Assembly (NCBI GenBank): GCA_000198515.1
Contig: FP929140.1
Span: 966,527 to 1,030,526 of the forward strand
Length of the DNA stretch: 64,000 bases
DNA from: a gamma proteobacterium HdN1
GTDB lineage: Bacteria; Pseudomonadota; Gammaproteobacteria; Pseudomonadales; Ketobacteraceae
Reading direction: 5' to 3'
Of this stretch, positions 26,840 to 36,783 are shown piece by piece. The notes beneath the pieces were generated by a model, which saw only the letters and a list, made by a program, of their open reading frames with translations, had not been told where the DNA came from and did no database searches. How positions within the stretch are numbered: the first letter of the stretch is position 1; every line of letters starts with the position of its first letter. The translations under genes were made by a program, and so were the position numbers.

Positions 26840-27667
26840 CTAAACGCGTGCGTACTGGATCAAGCCATCGGCCACAAGGGTTTCCCGTAACTGCCAATGG
26901 GAGCCTAGAAAACGCTGAAGAAGCTTTGCATCTCCGCCGCCGATCACCGAAATCATTTCGGTTTGATGAATCGCAGGCGCCTGCTGAATTGCATGCTCCA
27001 CCGCGCCCACCAACGACAGCAAAGCGCCATGCTGAACCGCCTCACGGGTGGATGTGCCGGGCCTTAGCTCTGCTTCAGAGCCCGCTGAACAGGCCAGCTC
27101 GCCAATGAGCTCGGTGGCCATATTCAAGGATGCAAGCATGGTGCGTATCCCCGGTATAATGTAGCCACCGAGGTGCTGGCCATTTTCATCCACAAAGTCG
27201 ATGGTCAGTGCGGTGCCGGCGTCGACGACACAAAATGCACGGTGACAGCGTGCCCAGATGCCGAGCATGGCCAGCCAGCGATCCACGCCAAGGCGAGTAT
27301 GATCGGCGTAAGAGTTTTTAAGGCCGTTTCGCTGAGATTCGGTTGTGATCGGGGTGAGTAAAATTCCGCGCAAGGCGAGCGCTTCGCGCAGTTTGGGGAG
27401 AGCATTCAGCGCTCGAACGGATGCAATCAGTACTTGCTGTATTGATTTTCCTTGAAGCTCACTTTGCAGGAGCAGGAGTGTTTCGGTGTCTAGTTTTGCG
27501 CTAAGAAACTGCCCTCTGCTTTGGCATTCAATGCCTTTTTCTTCGCAAGCTGGCGCCAGAGGGTGGGAATAAAAAAACCATTTGGTAAATGTATTTCCCA
27601 CGTCGAGCGCTAAAATCCCGTCGTGGTGATTGTTTGGAGTTTCTGTTGCGCCTGAAAGAGAGTGCAT
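26840..27667 (-). CDS. coaX: Type III pantothenate kinase
   Basis: The start is ATG 27667 (MHSLSGATETPNNHHDG), giving 275 residues; longer frames run into birA. The ASKHA-fold motifs are clear: LALDVGNTFTKW (phosphate loop 1), GVDRWLAMLGIW, and FCVVDAGTALTIDFV followed by GGYIIPGIRTMLASL. CoaX phosphorylates pantothenate in the first step of coenzyme A synthesis and needs a monovalent cation. It follows birA by about 50 bp, an arrangement common in gammaproteobacteria. Confidence 0.96.
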   Translation of the reverse strand: MHSLSGATETPNNHHDGILALDVGNTFTKWFFYSHPLAPACEEKGIECQSRGQFLSAKLDTETLLLLQSELQGKSIQQVLIASVRALNALPKLREALALRGILLTPITTESQRNGLKNSYADHTRLGVDRWLAMLGIWARCHRAFCVVDAGTALTIDFVDENGQHLGGYIIPGIRTMLASLNMATELIGELACSAGSEAELRPGTSTREAVQHGALLSLVGAVEHAIQQAPAIHQTEMISVIGGGDAKLLQRFLGSHWQLRETLVADGLIQYARV

Positions 27668-27717
27668 ACGGTTTTTTAGCGTTTCTTTGAATGTCGTTTG
27701 TGAGGATACGCAGTGTT

Positions 27718-28722
27718 TTAATGGGCTTGTGGGCGAACCGATGCCTCGCCTGCGTGTATTTCCTGAATTTCCCCATTCACTTCCAGCAATAACGCACCGC
27801 GATTGGATACGCCGCGACAAATGCCGCTGGTATTTTCTCCAACGCTGGAAATCATCACTTCACGACCGCGCAGCGCATCGTGTTTTTCCCACGCGGGCAG
27901 GAAATTGGGGAAACCATATTCCTTATGCTGGCGGAGTGCGATGGCGAGTTCGTCTAGAATGGCGATGAGTAGGGCGTTGCGGGAAATGGTTTGAGTGATT
28001 CCTGCATTTGCTAACTCTGCGTTGATGGAGGTGATATTTTGTGCCACGGCGCTTTTCAATTCGGCGCTTAGCGAAAGGTTGATCCCGAACCCAATCACCA
28101 CGTCGCATTGGCCGAGCGGGTCACCGGAAATTTCTACTAAAATCCCACCCAGTTTTTGCTCACGACACCAAATGTCATTGGGCCATTTCAGGCGCAGATC
28201 TCGAATGCCAAAGCGTTCAATTGCGCGCGCAATTGCGATGCCGACAACCAGGCTTAAGCCTTCGAGCGAACGCATGCCGCCTTTCAATTTGACCAGTAGC
28301 GAACCGTAGATATTTCCGAGCATGGGGGAAAGCCACTGCTTGCCGCGCCGCCCCCGGCCTGCGGTCTGGTGTTCGGTGAGCCAGACAGAATAGGATGGCG
28401 CGCCATTTTGTGCGGCGAGCAGGGCGACATCGTTGGTGGAGGTTGCTTCTTGCAATACGTGTATTTGAAGCTGCCCGCGCAGAGAGTCAACGGCTTGCGC
28501 TTGAGTGGCGAGTGCTTCGGCGTCCAGCAGTTCAAATGGCTCCTCTAACTGATAGCCTTGCCCCGGCACGCTGCGGATGACGACGCCGGTTTCTTCCGTA
28601 ATTCGGCTGATTTGCTTCCAAACAGCGGCGCGCGAGACGTTGAGAGCATCCCCGAGTTCGGTGCCGGAATGAATCTTGCCATCTGCGAGAAGTTTGATGA
28701 TGTCGAAGGCTTTTTCGTGCAT
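27718..28722 (-). CDS. birA: Bifunctional biotin-protein ligase / biotin operon repressor
   Basis: The start is ATG 28722 (MHEKAFDIIKLL), giving 334 residues. An N-terminal winged helix (residues 1-65, with TELGDALNVSRAAVWKQI) gives DNA binding. The ligase domain carries the biotin-binding GRGRRGKQW loop, LKWPNDIW and GGILVEISG, and a small C-terminal SH3-like domain follows. The presence of the HTH indicates that it both attaches biotin to carboxylases and represses biotin synthesis genes. It is transcribed with coaX. Confidence 0.96.
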   Translation of the reverse strand: MHEKAFDIIKLLADGKIHSGTELGDALNVSRAAVWKQISRITEETGVVIRSVPGQGYQLEEPFELLDAEALATQAQAVDSLRGQLQIHVLQEATSTNDVALLAAQNGAPSYSVWLTEHQTAGRGRRGKQWLSPMLGNIYGSLLVKLKGGMRSLEGLSLVVGIAIARAIERFGIRDLRLKWPNDIWCREQKLGGILVEISGDPLGQCDVVIGFGINLSLSAELKSAVAQNITSINAELANAGITQTISRNALLIAILDELAIALRQHKEYGFPNFLPAWEKHDALRGREVMISSVGENTSGICRGVSNRGALLLEVNGEIQEIHAGEASVRPQAH

Positions 28723-28863
28723 GGGCTTTGGGGGGCGGTAGGTGGGGGAGGCGTTTGCGTAGCATTTGCGTGCCAGAGCAGAGGCAGCCTCGTGCGCGCG
28801 TGAATCTGGGATAGTAGCATAGATGCTGCGTGCTCTGTTTTGCCGTACATGTGGTTTCAGTAG

Positions 28864-28931
28864 GCACGCATACTCTCGAAGTACGCATACTCTCGAAGTA
28901 CGCATACTCTCGAAGTACGCATATTCTCGGC
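28864..28931 (+). repeat. Four 17-bp tandem repeats
   Basis: Units with consensus gtacgcatactctcgaa occur four times in a row; the middle two are identical and the last is diverged. They lie in the birA to riboswitch spacer. No coding or regulatory role is evident. The rest of 28723-29045 shows nothing else that can be supported. Confidence 0.85.
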
Positions 28932-29045
28932 GGAAACCAGCCAGCAGCAACCAAGAGCAGCAGGGGTCAAGAGCCGCAGGATTGACGCATAGCGCGATTC
29001 CCCCTAGACTCTGCGGGCCTTCCTCATGTTGGGAAGGCACAGATT

Positions 29046-29275
29046 CAGGTGCTTGTGGCTTACACGTCTTACCGAGCCTGCATGGCGGGCGTGAGCGCAA
29101 GTGAAACGGGAAACTGGTGAGATGCCAGTGCTGCCCCCGCAACGGTAAACAACCATACCCAAGGCAAGTGGCCACTGCACAGACTGTGTGGGAAGGCGCC
29201 TTGGGCCGGCACAGGCGTGTATGAAAATTCCGCTGCTTGCGCTGAGGTTGTGAAGCCCGGAGACCGGCCTGATTC
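29046..29275 (+). promoter_or_regulatory. Cobalamin riboswitch
   Basis: The conserved elements are in order: acgggaaactggtgagatgc near 29106, ctgcccccgcaacggtaa at 29131-29148, the GCCACTG loop at 29171-29177 followed by gtgggaaggc, and the B12-box segment gaagcccggagaccggcc at 29252-29269. It lies upstream of the BtuB-like receptor gene on the same strand and should repress it when adenosylcobalamin is plentiful. The 29276-29467 stretch after it is the expression platform; no terminator was resolved. Confidence 0.93.
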
Positions 29276-29467
29276 TTTGGGTACAGCGGAGGGCTGGTCA
29301 GCTTCAGAGCACCTGTTGGGGTTCGTTATGCGGTTGCATCGTGCGACTGACGACATGGCGATCCCTCGCCGAAGCTTATTGCTGCGTTCCGTTGAGTAGT
29401 GGCCATTGATTCATCCAGATCAGTGATCTTGTTTTCTTCGGATTGCAATAGGCTGTAGCGGCACATC

Positions 29468-31579
29468 ATGCAAATCTTCATTCACAGAACTCTTCGTTTG
29501 TTTGGCTGCATATCGTTTGGCGGCCGCGCGCTTTTTATTGGCAAAAAGCGCAATTTTCTTGGCGTCGCGCCGAGCGTCTGGGCCAACAGCAAGATGTTAC
29601 CGCTGCTTGCGATGGCCTTTTCAACGTACGCCTTGGCGGAGGATGCGCCGATACAGGGAGCGTCTGATGATCCCGCCGCAAGCCAAATTGCGCCCGCTGT
29701 GACTGTAACGCGTGGTCTGCGATCCATTCAACCCATTGATGAGCCCCAGCCAGAAGCACACACTGGATTCTCTCGTATCGTGCCGCGAGCACAATTCAAT
29801 ACCGTGGCGGGGAGCGTGGCAGATGTTGTGAGCCAACAGCCTGGCGTTCAGTTGCGCAGTCGTGGTGGCTTGGGCAGCACGTCAGAAATTTTTTTGCGCG
29901 GTTCCAATAGCCAGCAGGTGAACGTTTATTTGGATGGCTTGCTGTTGAACGCCGCTGCGGGTGGGGGCGTGGATTTGAGCCAATTTCTGCTCAATGGTAT
30001 TTCATCGGTAGAAATCTATCCGGATATTACGCCGGTGCAACTCGGTTTTCCGAACCTCGCGGGGGCTGTTAATATTCGCACCCGCAAGCAGCAAGATGGG
30101 CAGAATGACCTCCAGCTCGGTGCAGGTTCTTTTGGGGCAGAAAATGCGGGAATTCATTTGAGTCGGGCTGTTGGCGCACATTCCTTTTTGTTCACAGCGG
30201 AATCGCTTTCTGCAGAGAATGATTTTGAATTTCTCAACAATAATAATACGGAATTTAACAAGCAGGACGATCGCACCGAAGAACGCCATAACGCGCAGTT
30301 TGATCAGATCAACGGGCTTGTGAAATACGAATATGAACTCTCCGCAAATAGCGGCTTGCAATTTATGGTTCTTGGCAATCATAAAGAGATGGGATTGCCT
30401 TCTATTAATAATTCCCCCGATAGCCGCTCGTCTTTAAATACCGAAAGCCAGCAGTGGCAGGCACGCTATTTTCGCCAAGAAAATAGCGGAGCGGCGTGGG
30501 CTTTGCGTACCTATTATGCTCGGAATCAGCAGGAATACGACGATCGCCAAGGCAATATCGGCTTAGGCACCAGTTGGAGCCATTCCACCACCGACACCGT
30601 AGGTGTAAATCCAACTGCGAGCTGGCAGTTTGGCGCGCACCGAATCACGACGTCTCTCGATGGCAAACAAGAAACTTACCGCCAGTCCAATCTGCTCCGT
30701 AACGAAGGCTCACCCGATTGGAGGCGTAACGGAGTCAGTTTGGGAATCCAAGAGGAATGGCAAAATCGGCGCGGCAATTGGCTGGTTGCGCCTTCCGTGT
30801 CGCTGCTCCGTATTGAAGATAAAGGAAACTTATCTTCGATCAGCGGCCAGAGTGATATTGAGCGCAGCGATACTTACACAAGTGGAAGCTTAGGTGTTCG
30901 CCACCTGCTCAACGCTCAATGGGCAGTGAAGGCGAATCTTGCGCGGAACGTGCGTATGCCTTCGCTGTATGAGCTAATGGGGGATCGTGGTTATATTGTG
31001 GGTCGGCCAACGCTATTGCCAGAGAAGGCGCTGGCTACAGATTTCGGCGTGGAATATCAGGCAGCGGGAACCACTGCGTCTATCGTCGGATTTCACCGCA
31101 ACCTCGATGATGCGCTGGTAATCAATTTTGATTCTCGCGGCGTAGGGCGTTATTCAAATATCGCCAGCGCAGAAATACAGGGGATTGAAATGCAGTGGAC
31201 GCAGTCGCTGTTGGCAGGATTTGAGATTGGTTTGCGCTCCACCCTGCAAGACTCGCGCGATCGCACTCAACGTGCGCTGGAAGGCGGAAAGCAGCTTCCC
31301 AATATCTATAAAAAGGCGAATAGCGTAAGTTTGATTCACCGTTATGAGTACTTGGAGAATCGAATTGATTACAGTGTAGAAGAAGGTGGATTCTATGCAT
31401 CGGGTGAATCTGTAGCGATTCCCGATAAACGCTTATTGGACTACAGCTTGCGCTATCGGTGGGAGGCGTTTCAGGTTGGCTTCGAGGCGCGCAATCTGTT
31501 GGATGAGCAGTATCAGGATTACCACCGTTTCCCTGCACCGGGCAGGAGTTATTTCGTGAAAGTGGGTGTGGAGTTTTAA
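29468..31579 (+). CDS. BtuB-like TonB-dependent outer membrane receptor
   Basis: The frame from ATG 29468 gives 703 residues. The signal peptide appears to lie around residues 43-57 (MLPLLAMAFSTYALA), so ATG 29594 may be the real start. The mature N-terminus has a Ton-box-like VTVTR. The plug follows with VSQQPGVQLRSRGG, LRGSNSQQVNVYLDGLLLN and the SSVEIYPDITPVQLGFPNLAGAVNIRTR stretch, then a beta barrel ending in the typical terminal Phe (VGVEF). The cobalamin riboswitch upstream strongly implies cobamide uptake across the outer membrane. No BtuC, BtuD or BtuF gene lies nearby; instead a lipoprotein follows. Confidence 0.88.
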   Translation: MQIFIHRTLRLFGCISFGGRALFIGKKRNFLGVAPSVWANSKMLPLLAMAFSTYALAEDAPIQGASDDPAASQIAPAVTVTRGLRSIQPIDEPQPEAHTGFSRIVPRAQFNTVAGSVADVVSQQPGVQLRSRGGLGSTSEIFLRGSNSQQVNVYLDGLLLNAAAGGGVDLSQFLLNGISSVEIYPDITPVQLGFPNLAGAVNIRTRKQQDGQNDLQLGAGSFGAENAGIHLSRAVGAHSFLFTAESLSAENDFEFLNNNNTEFNKQDDRTEERHNAQFDQINGLVKYEYELSANSGLQFMVLGNHKEMGLPSINNSPDSRSSLNTESQQWQARYFRQENSGAAWALRTYYARNQQEYDDRQGNIGLGTSWSHSTTDTVGVNPTASWQFGAHRITTSLDGKQETYRQSNLLRNEGSPDWRRNGVSLGIQEEWQNRRGNWLVAPSVSLLRIEDKGNLSSISGQSDIERSDTYTSGSLGVRHLLNAQWAVKANLARNVRMPSLYELMGDRGYIVGRPTLLPEKALATDFGVEYQAAGTTASIVGFHRNLDDALVINFDSRGVGRYSNIASAEIQGIEMQWTQSLLAGFEIGLRSTLQDSRDRTQRALEGGKQLPNIYKKANSVSLIHRYEYLENRIDYSVEEGGFYASGESVAIPDKRLLDYSLRYRWEAFQVGFEARNLLDEQYQDYHRFPAPGRSYFVKVGVEF

Positions 31580-31639
31580 CGCCCGTTGTTGAAAATGTAG
31601 TTCAGTTTTAATTGCAAAATGGCTTCTAGGAGAAATCGC

Positions 31640-32878
31640 ATGTTTCAACGTAAATTGCTAAGTGTTTCCGTAATGTTTGCAGCGTTATCGCTCGCAGCTT
31701 GTGGTGACAGTAGCGACCACAAAAAAACTACAGAACAGCCTCAGCCGGAGCAGCCACAGCCAGAGCCGCCTAAAACCGTAGTGTACAAGGCCATTATCGC
31801 CTCTACTGCTGCAGACTATTCTTCTAGCGACATCTCGATTGCGGCGACCAAGGCGCCGTTCGATGCGATTCGTGGCTATAACATCGTGGATCAATCCGAT
31901 TATGGTGTCGATGCGTTTGAGGGGAGTTTTTATCGGATTGGCCGCTACAACATCGACACGCTGACACGCTACGATATTACCGCACCCCAATTGCCCGTGT
32001 GGCAGTTCAGCACCAAAGCCAGCACCGAAACCACGACGCGTAACCCCTACGATTTGGCATTCGTAAACGCCGAAAAAGCCTACCTGATTCGTTATGAAGG
32101 CGACACTGCATGGATTATCAATCCATCTGTATTGCAGAGTGAGGAGAGTGCGTTCAAAATCGGCGAACTGAATCTGAGTAGCTACAACGATGCCGATGGT
32201 TCCCCCGAAGCAGTTGCCGGTGTGATTGTGGGCGAAAAACTGTTTGTTGTGATGCAGCGCCTTGATAAGACCGCTGGTTGGGCGCCAGGCGACCCCTACA
32301 TCGCAGTGTTTGATATTAACACCAATACCGAAATTGACACCGATCCGAATGATAATCCTGAAAACGTAAAAGGGATTAAGCTGGAAATTAAAAACCCTAC
32401 AAGTATCGACGTAGTAGGGGATACCCTTTATGTTTCCGGTATCGGCAATTACGCGCCGCTGGAACGCACTGGCGGCATTCAGGGCGTGAATGTCAGCAAT
32501 TATTCCACCCGCATCATTCGTGACGATAGCGCTGAGGGTGCGGATGCGCTTGGGCAAACTTCCGGTATCGCGATCATTTCGCCGACGCTTGGCTATTTCA
32601 AAGGCTATGTAGGGTGGCAGAATGAAGGGCTGTATCAATTCAACCCTGAAACCGGCGAAGTGGTTACAGAGCCCGTTGCAGGGCTGACTGGGCTTATGAT
32701 TTCGACGCTGAAAAAAGCGCCGGATAATTCCCTTTGGGTGGGGATTGGTGATGCCGTTTCGCCGCGTGTGGAGGTCTTAGATACCACCAACAATACCAAG
32801 CTTGGGCAAGTTGATTTGCTGCGTAGTCCGTCGGAGATCGCGTTTACCTCGACGCTAGAGGAAGTGGTTCCGCAGTGA
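31640..32878 (+). CDS. Lipoprotein downstream of the cobamide receptor, beta-propeller-like
   Basis: The start is ATG 31640 with a good TAGGAGAA site; the product has 412 residues. The signal peptide ends in lipobox LAAC, followed by a Glu/Gln/Pro linker. The body shows repeated short strand-turn segments (for example VWQFSTKAS, PYIAVFDINTNTEID, GDTLYVSGIGNY, GLYQFNPETGEVV, NSLWVGIGD), as in seven-bladed propeller proteins. It lies 60 bp after the BtuB-like gene and before a terminator, so it is probably under the same riboswitch. A role as a surface or periplasmic corrinoid-binding partner of the receptor is plausible, but no binding motif can be shown. Confidence 0.75.
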   Translation: MFQRKLLSVSVMFAALSLAACGDSSDHKKTTEQPQPEQPQPEPPKTVVYKAIIASTAADYSSSDISIAATKAPFDAIRGYNIVDQSDYGVDAFEGSFYRIGRYNIDTLTRYDITAPQLPVWQFSTKASTETTTRNPYDLAFVNAEKAYLIRYEGDTAWIINPSVLQSEESAFKIGELNLSSYNDADGSPEAVAGVIVGEKLFVVMQRLDKTAGWAPGDPYIAVFDINTNTEIDTDPNDNPENVKGIKLEIKNPTSIDVVGDTLYVSGIGNYAPLERTGGIQGVNVSNYSTRIIRDDSAEGADALGQTSGIAIISPTLGYFKGYVGWQNEGLYQFNPETGEVVTEPVAGLTGLMISTLKKAPDNSLWVGIGDAVSPRVEVLDTTNNTKLGQVDLLRSPSEIAFTSTLEEVVPQ

Positions 32879-32911
32879 TTCTGTGCGAGTGTAAGCGATT
32901 GAGGTGAGTAG

Positions 32912-32938
32912 AGCCCCGTATTTTACGGGGCTTTTTTT
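32912..32938 (+). terminator. Rho-independent terminator of the cobamide uptake operon
   Basis: Stem agccccgta / tacggggct with a 3-nt loop is followed by seven T residues. It closes the unit of receptor and lipoprotein genes. Confidence 0.92.
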
Positions 32939-33014
32939 GGGGCTTTTTTGGGGTATGTTATTGGCAGGCATGAGGTGAGCGCCCCTAAATCGCCATCTTG
33001 TGCTTATGCCCCAA

Positions 33015-34076
33015 CTATCGTTCTCTGCGCCGGAACTGCCCCGGTGTTTTGCCCGTCCAACGTTTGAACGCATGTACAAACGTTGATGCTTCGCTGTACC
33101 CCAGCCGCGCCGCCAATTGCTCCACGGGTTCACTACTGGTGAGCAACAGTTGGCGAGCCTGACTCTGCCGGAATTGATCCAGCAGTGCCTGAAAATGCGT
33201 GCCTTCCTCTGCCAATTTGCGTCGCGGCGTGCGCGGCGAAACGGCGAGTTCACGAGCCACCGTTTCCATACTAGGCAGAGCATGCTGGGCGGCCAGTAAC
33301 TGCCAGACCCTAGTCTGACACTGACGATAGCGTAGTCGCCGTTGGTGCAACATGGCGAAACACTGCTGCTGCAGTACCCGATGTTGCAGGGGATTCGCCA
33401 GTGCCAGTGGCAGCGCTAACGCCGGCCGATAGAGGCGAATTTCGTCCCCGTCGCTCTCGCGATTGGCGTGTATGTCCATTTTCAGTGTGCGCTGCACCGC
33501 GTCGCGCCAGATTCGATCCTGCCGCTGCGTATGTAGACGCATAACGGTATCAATGCGCTGCGAAGCAGCCAGATCGCGTACCATGCCCACCGTGCATGCA
33601 ATGTCGCGCTGCAAAAAATAGGCCTGTAAATCACCTAGTGGCGTGAGTGGCTTGAACCCGATGTGTATCCAGTCGCTGTCCGGAGTTCGCACCTCGACCT
33701 GAAACTGGGTGAACGAAAGTGCAAGGTGATTGAACAGAAAAACCAGTCCTTCCCACAAGGTGTTGGCGGTGGCAACACCTAGGCCCATGACGCCAAAACA
33801 CCCTAGGCGGTAGCAACTTCCTGCCTCTAGGCTCACCAGCGGATCGCCGCACATTCGCAACAGGTTGCGGACGAAGGCAAATTCCTGCCAGCTCGCCACG
33901 TGACCTTCCTCCACGTCCAGATCCGCAACGGTAAGGCCGGTACCCGTAAGCAATGGTGACGCATCCATGCCCCGTGCGATGAAATGGCGCGCTGGTCGCT
34001 CCACGACGGTAACGGGGTAGTACAGATTACTGTTCTCCGGATCATTCGTTGGAGATGGCGGCAGGAGAGGCTTCAT
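33015..34076 (-). CDS. AraC family transcriptional regulator
   Basis: The 353-residue protein has the two-part layout of OruR/ArgR-type AraC regulators: an N-terminal ligand-sensing region (about residues 20-210) and a C-terminal double helix-turn-helix ending ARLGYSEASTFVHAFKRWTGKTPGQFRRR. It is divergent from the acyl-CoA dehydrogenase and acetoacetate decarboxylase-like genes with about 130 bp between. It most likely controls them in response to a fatty or short-chain acyl compound; the ligand is unknown. Confidence 0.87.
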   Translation of the reverse strand: MKPLLPPSPTNDPENSNLYYPVTVVERPARHFIARGMDASPLLTGTGLTVADLDVEEGHVASWQEFAFVRNLLRMCGDPLVSLEAGSCYRLGCFGVMGLGVATANTLWEGLVFLFNHLALSFTQFQVEVRTPDSDWIHIGFKPLTPLGDLQAYFLQRDIACTVGMVRDLAASQRIDTVMRLHTQRQDRIWRDAVQRTLKMDIHANRESDGDEIRLYRPALALPLALANPLQHRVLQQQCFAMLHQRRLRYRQCQTRVWQLLAAQHALPSMETVARELAVSPRTPRRKLAEEGTHFQALLDQFRQSQARQLLLTSSEPVEQLAARLGYSEASTFVHAFKRWTGKTPGQFRRRER

Positions 34077-34208
34077 AATGCTTTCGGGTTATATTGCCGG
34101 AATGACCTAAAATCTCAATTGATTGTCCTGCATTCGCAAGGTGGATGGCAAGTGAACTGTTTAGACTGCAGCAATGTAACCCAGCAAATTGCCGCAGTGA
34201 GGCCTGAT

Positions 34209-36783
34209 ATGAACGTTATTAACGCGAATATTTGTACAGATGACGATATCGCCGCTTTACTGGAAACCATTGAAAACTTTGCTGATGCCGAAATTGCCAC
34301 GCGCTGGCAACGGCCTGAAATCGCAATAGCGCCTGATGCGCTGAAAGCCATACAGGAAGCAGCACATCAGCACGGTTTACTGGATGCCTCCAGCGATGGT
34401 TACGGGCTCTGGGCCGAACTGACCCGCAATGCAGCACCGCGCTTGACGCTCGCCGCGCTCAGTTGTCTTGCGCGTTGCAATGCCAGCGCAGCGCTACATC
34501 TGCATCAGCTTGCGCTGGCGCAGGCTGCGCGAACAACTTCAGCCACAATATCCACCGTAACAGAACTCGTATTGACGGGCGCACAGGGCTGGGGGCGTAG
34601 TGCGCTGGTGCGTTGGTTGCACGAACAGGCCACTCACGATGATGTTCAGGTGCTGGCTGACAATTATGCTGCAACACCTGCACATCCAGCGCAAAAACGC
34701 CTGCTATGGGTGGCGCCTGCGACCGACGTTGCGCTGGTGCCGGTATTCGACAATCAGCAGTTTTATCTGGCACTCGTGTCGTTGGATACACCGGCAAACG
34801 GCCGCCATCCGTCGCTGCATGGGCTCGATGGTTTGTGCGGAAAGACTTGCGGTGCAGAGCACTGGCGCATCCCTCTGGATCGTCACACCCACGTGGCATT
34901 GATAACGGCGCATCTGCTCGGTCTGGCTGCCATTGCACTGGGGCTTGCCCGTAGCGCCGAACAACGTGCGATTGAGTATGCTCAGCTGCGCGTGCAAGGC
35001 GCTCGACACATCATCAAGCACGATGCGGTTGCTGCGCTGGTGAGCGACATGGAGGGTGCCATGTTGGCGACAAGGCTGCAACTGGAGGGTGCTTGTCAGC
35101 CAATGGAGTTTCCTGCGCTGGCCACGGCGCTTGCCACCAAGCACGAATGCTTGCCCCCTGCTGTGCCGGGCGGTCAATGCAGCCATGCAAATTCACGGTG
35201 GTGTGGGATACATGCGCGATACCGGTATCGAAAACCTGTTGCGGGATGTCAATTGCCTACGCGTACTGGGAGGCTCCCCAGCAGAGCTTGGCTTGATGCT
35301 GGCTACAGAACGCGTTCCCTCAGCGGCACAACCTGATGTGGCGATCGCTGCCGATGCGCTGCCCGGCTTTGTATCCCCGGACAGCCTGCTAGCACCGCTG
35401 CAGGTGTTTCGCCAGCTGCCGTTACTGCGCATACTGTCCTCCTATGTGCCACAAACTTTCTGGCAGCGCGATACTAACGACTTACCTGCAGCGTCAGCTG
35501 CCTACCGCGAAAAACTGCGCGATTTTTCCGATCGCCACCTGCGCCCACATGCATTGACGCTGGATCAGCAGTTCAGCGAATGCGCGCATTCGGTGCCGCA
35601 GCCGGCCGCGATTGATACGGCATTGTGCGAAGCTGGGCGGGCCGGCTTGCTTTCCGATTTGCTGCCTTGGCCGCTGGGTTGCACGCCGTGGGCCCGCTAC
35701 CGGCACTCGTTGGTCTGGCAACAGTCGCTTCGCACAGAGGAACTGGCGCGTGCCGATGGTGGCCTCATGCTGCTGCTCAGCGCGCACAATCTAGGGTTGG
35801 CCCCGATCTTGTTTTCCGGCAATTGGCAGGTGATTAAACAGGTGGTGTTGCCGGCATTCAGGGCCTGCGAGCAAGGCGAGCCACAGTTGTTTGCCTTTGC
35901 TATTACCGAGCCGGGCGCAGGTTCCGATGCGGAGGAAGGCCATGTTGCAGCACACAACAAGCCGGAACTGGTCGCGCATCCCGCGCCAGGTGGCTGGCGC
36001 TTGCGTGGGCGGAAGGTATTTATCAGCGGTGGTGACCGCGCACGCTGGGTGGTCGTTCTCGCCGCGCTGGCGGGTGAGGGCTATCCGTCATGGACAGCGT
36101 TTCTGGTCGATACCCTGCAGCCGGGTTTCGTTCGTGTGCGTAACGAGCACAAGATGGGGATGCGGGCGTCAGCGGCCACCGAGCTAGAATTCTGCGATTG
36201 CTTTGTACCGGATGCGCGAGTGTTGGGTGGTTTGCGCAATGGTTGGGCGTTGAGTCGCGCCACCCTAAATTTCTCGCGCTTGCCCGTGGCCAGTATGGCG
36301 GTGGGGTTCGCACAGGCCGCCACCGATATTGCCACCGATCATGCCTGCCGGCAAATGCTGGGCGGGCGGCCACTCATTCACTACCAGCACATGCAGTTGG
36401 GCATTGCCGATTTGCAGGCCGCTACTGCGAGCATTCGAGCGCTGGTCTGGGAGTACGCGCGTGCTTGGACACCATGGCAGGCCAAGGCGTCTATCGCCAA
36501 GTTTCAGGCCACCGATCAGGCTCAGCAGGTGATCGAGCGAGCCATGGATCTTTGTGGCGAGATGGGGCTGACGCACGCGATGGGCCTCGAAAAAATCTTC
36601 CGCGACAACCGGCTGACGCGCATTTTCGAAGGCACCAACCAGATCAACCGTTTATCGGTGATCGAGGATCAGCAGCGTGAATTCCTCGACAGAATCCGCC
36701 GGCTCGATCCCGGTGACTCGCGTTCTAGCAATCATCCACAAGCGTACTGCAGTATGCACGTTATCTCACGAGGTAAGATATGA
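34209..36783 (+). pseudogene. Fused double acyl-CoA dehydrogenase with a frameshift in a C run
   Basis: ATG 34209 is the likely start. The first acyl-CoA dehydrogenase-like module runs to about 35440 and includes LARSAEQRAIEYAQLRVQGARHI and, after the shift, NAAMQIHGGVGYMRDTGIENLLRDVNCLRV. A second module (35500-36750) has AFAITEPGAGSDAEEG, MGMRASAATELEFCDCFVP and the FAD/CoA end IFRDNRLTRIFEGTNQINR. The frames change at the five-C run 35154-35158. Removing one C gives KHECLPLLCRAVNAAMQ, restoring a single protein of about 857 residues. As written, the upstream frame ends at 35336. Its stop overlaps the next gene (ATGA). It may be a real mutation, phase variation or a sequencing error. Confidence 0.8.

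Noticed and set aside
28864-28931. A CRISPR array or attachment site from the 17-bp repeats
   Set aside because: Units are directly adjacent with no spacers, there are no cas genes, and no integrase is nearby.
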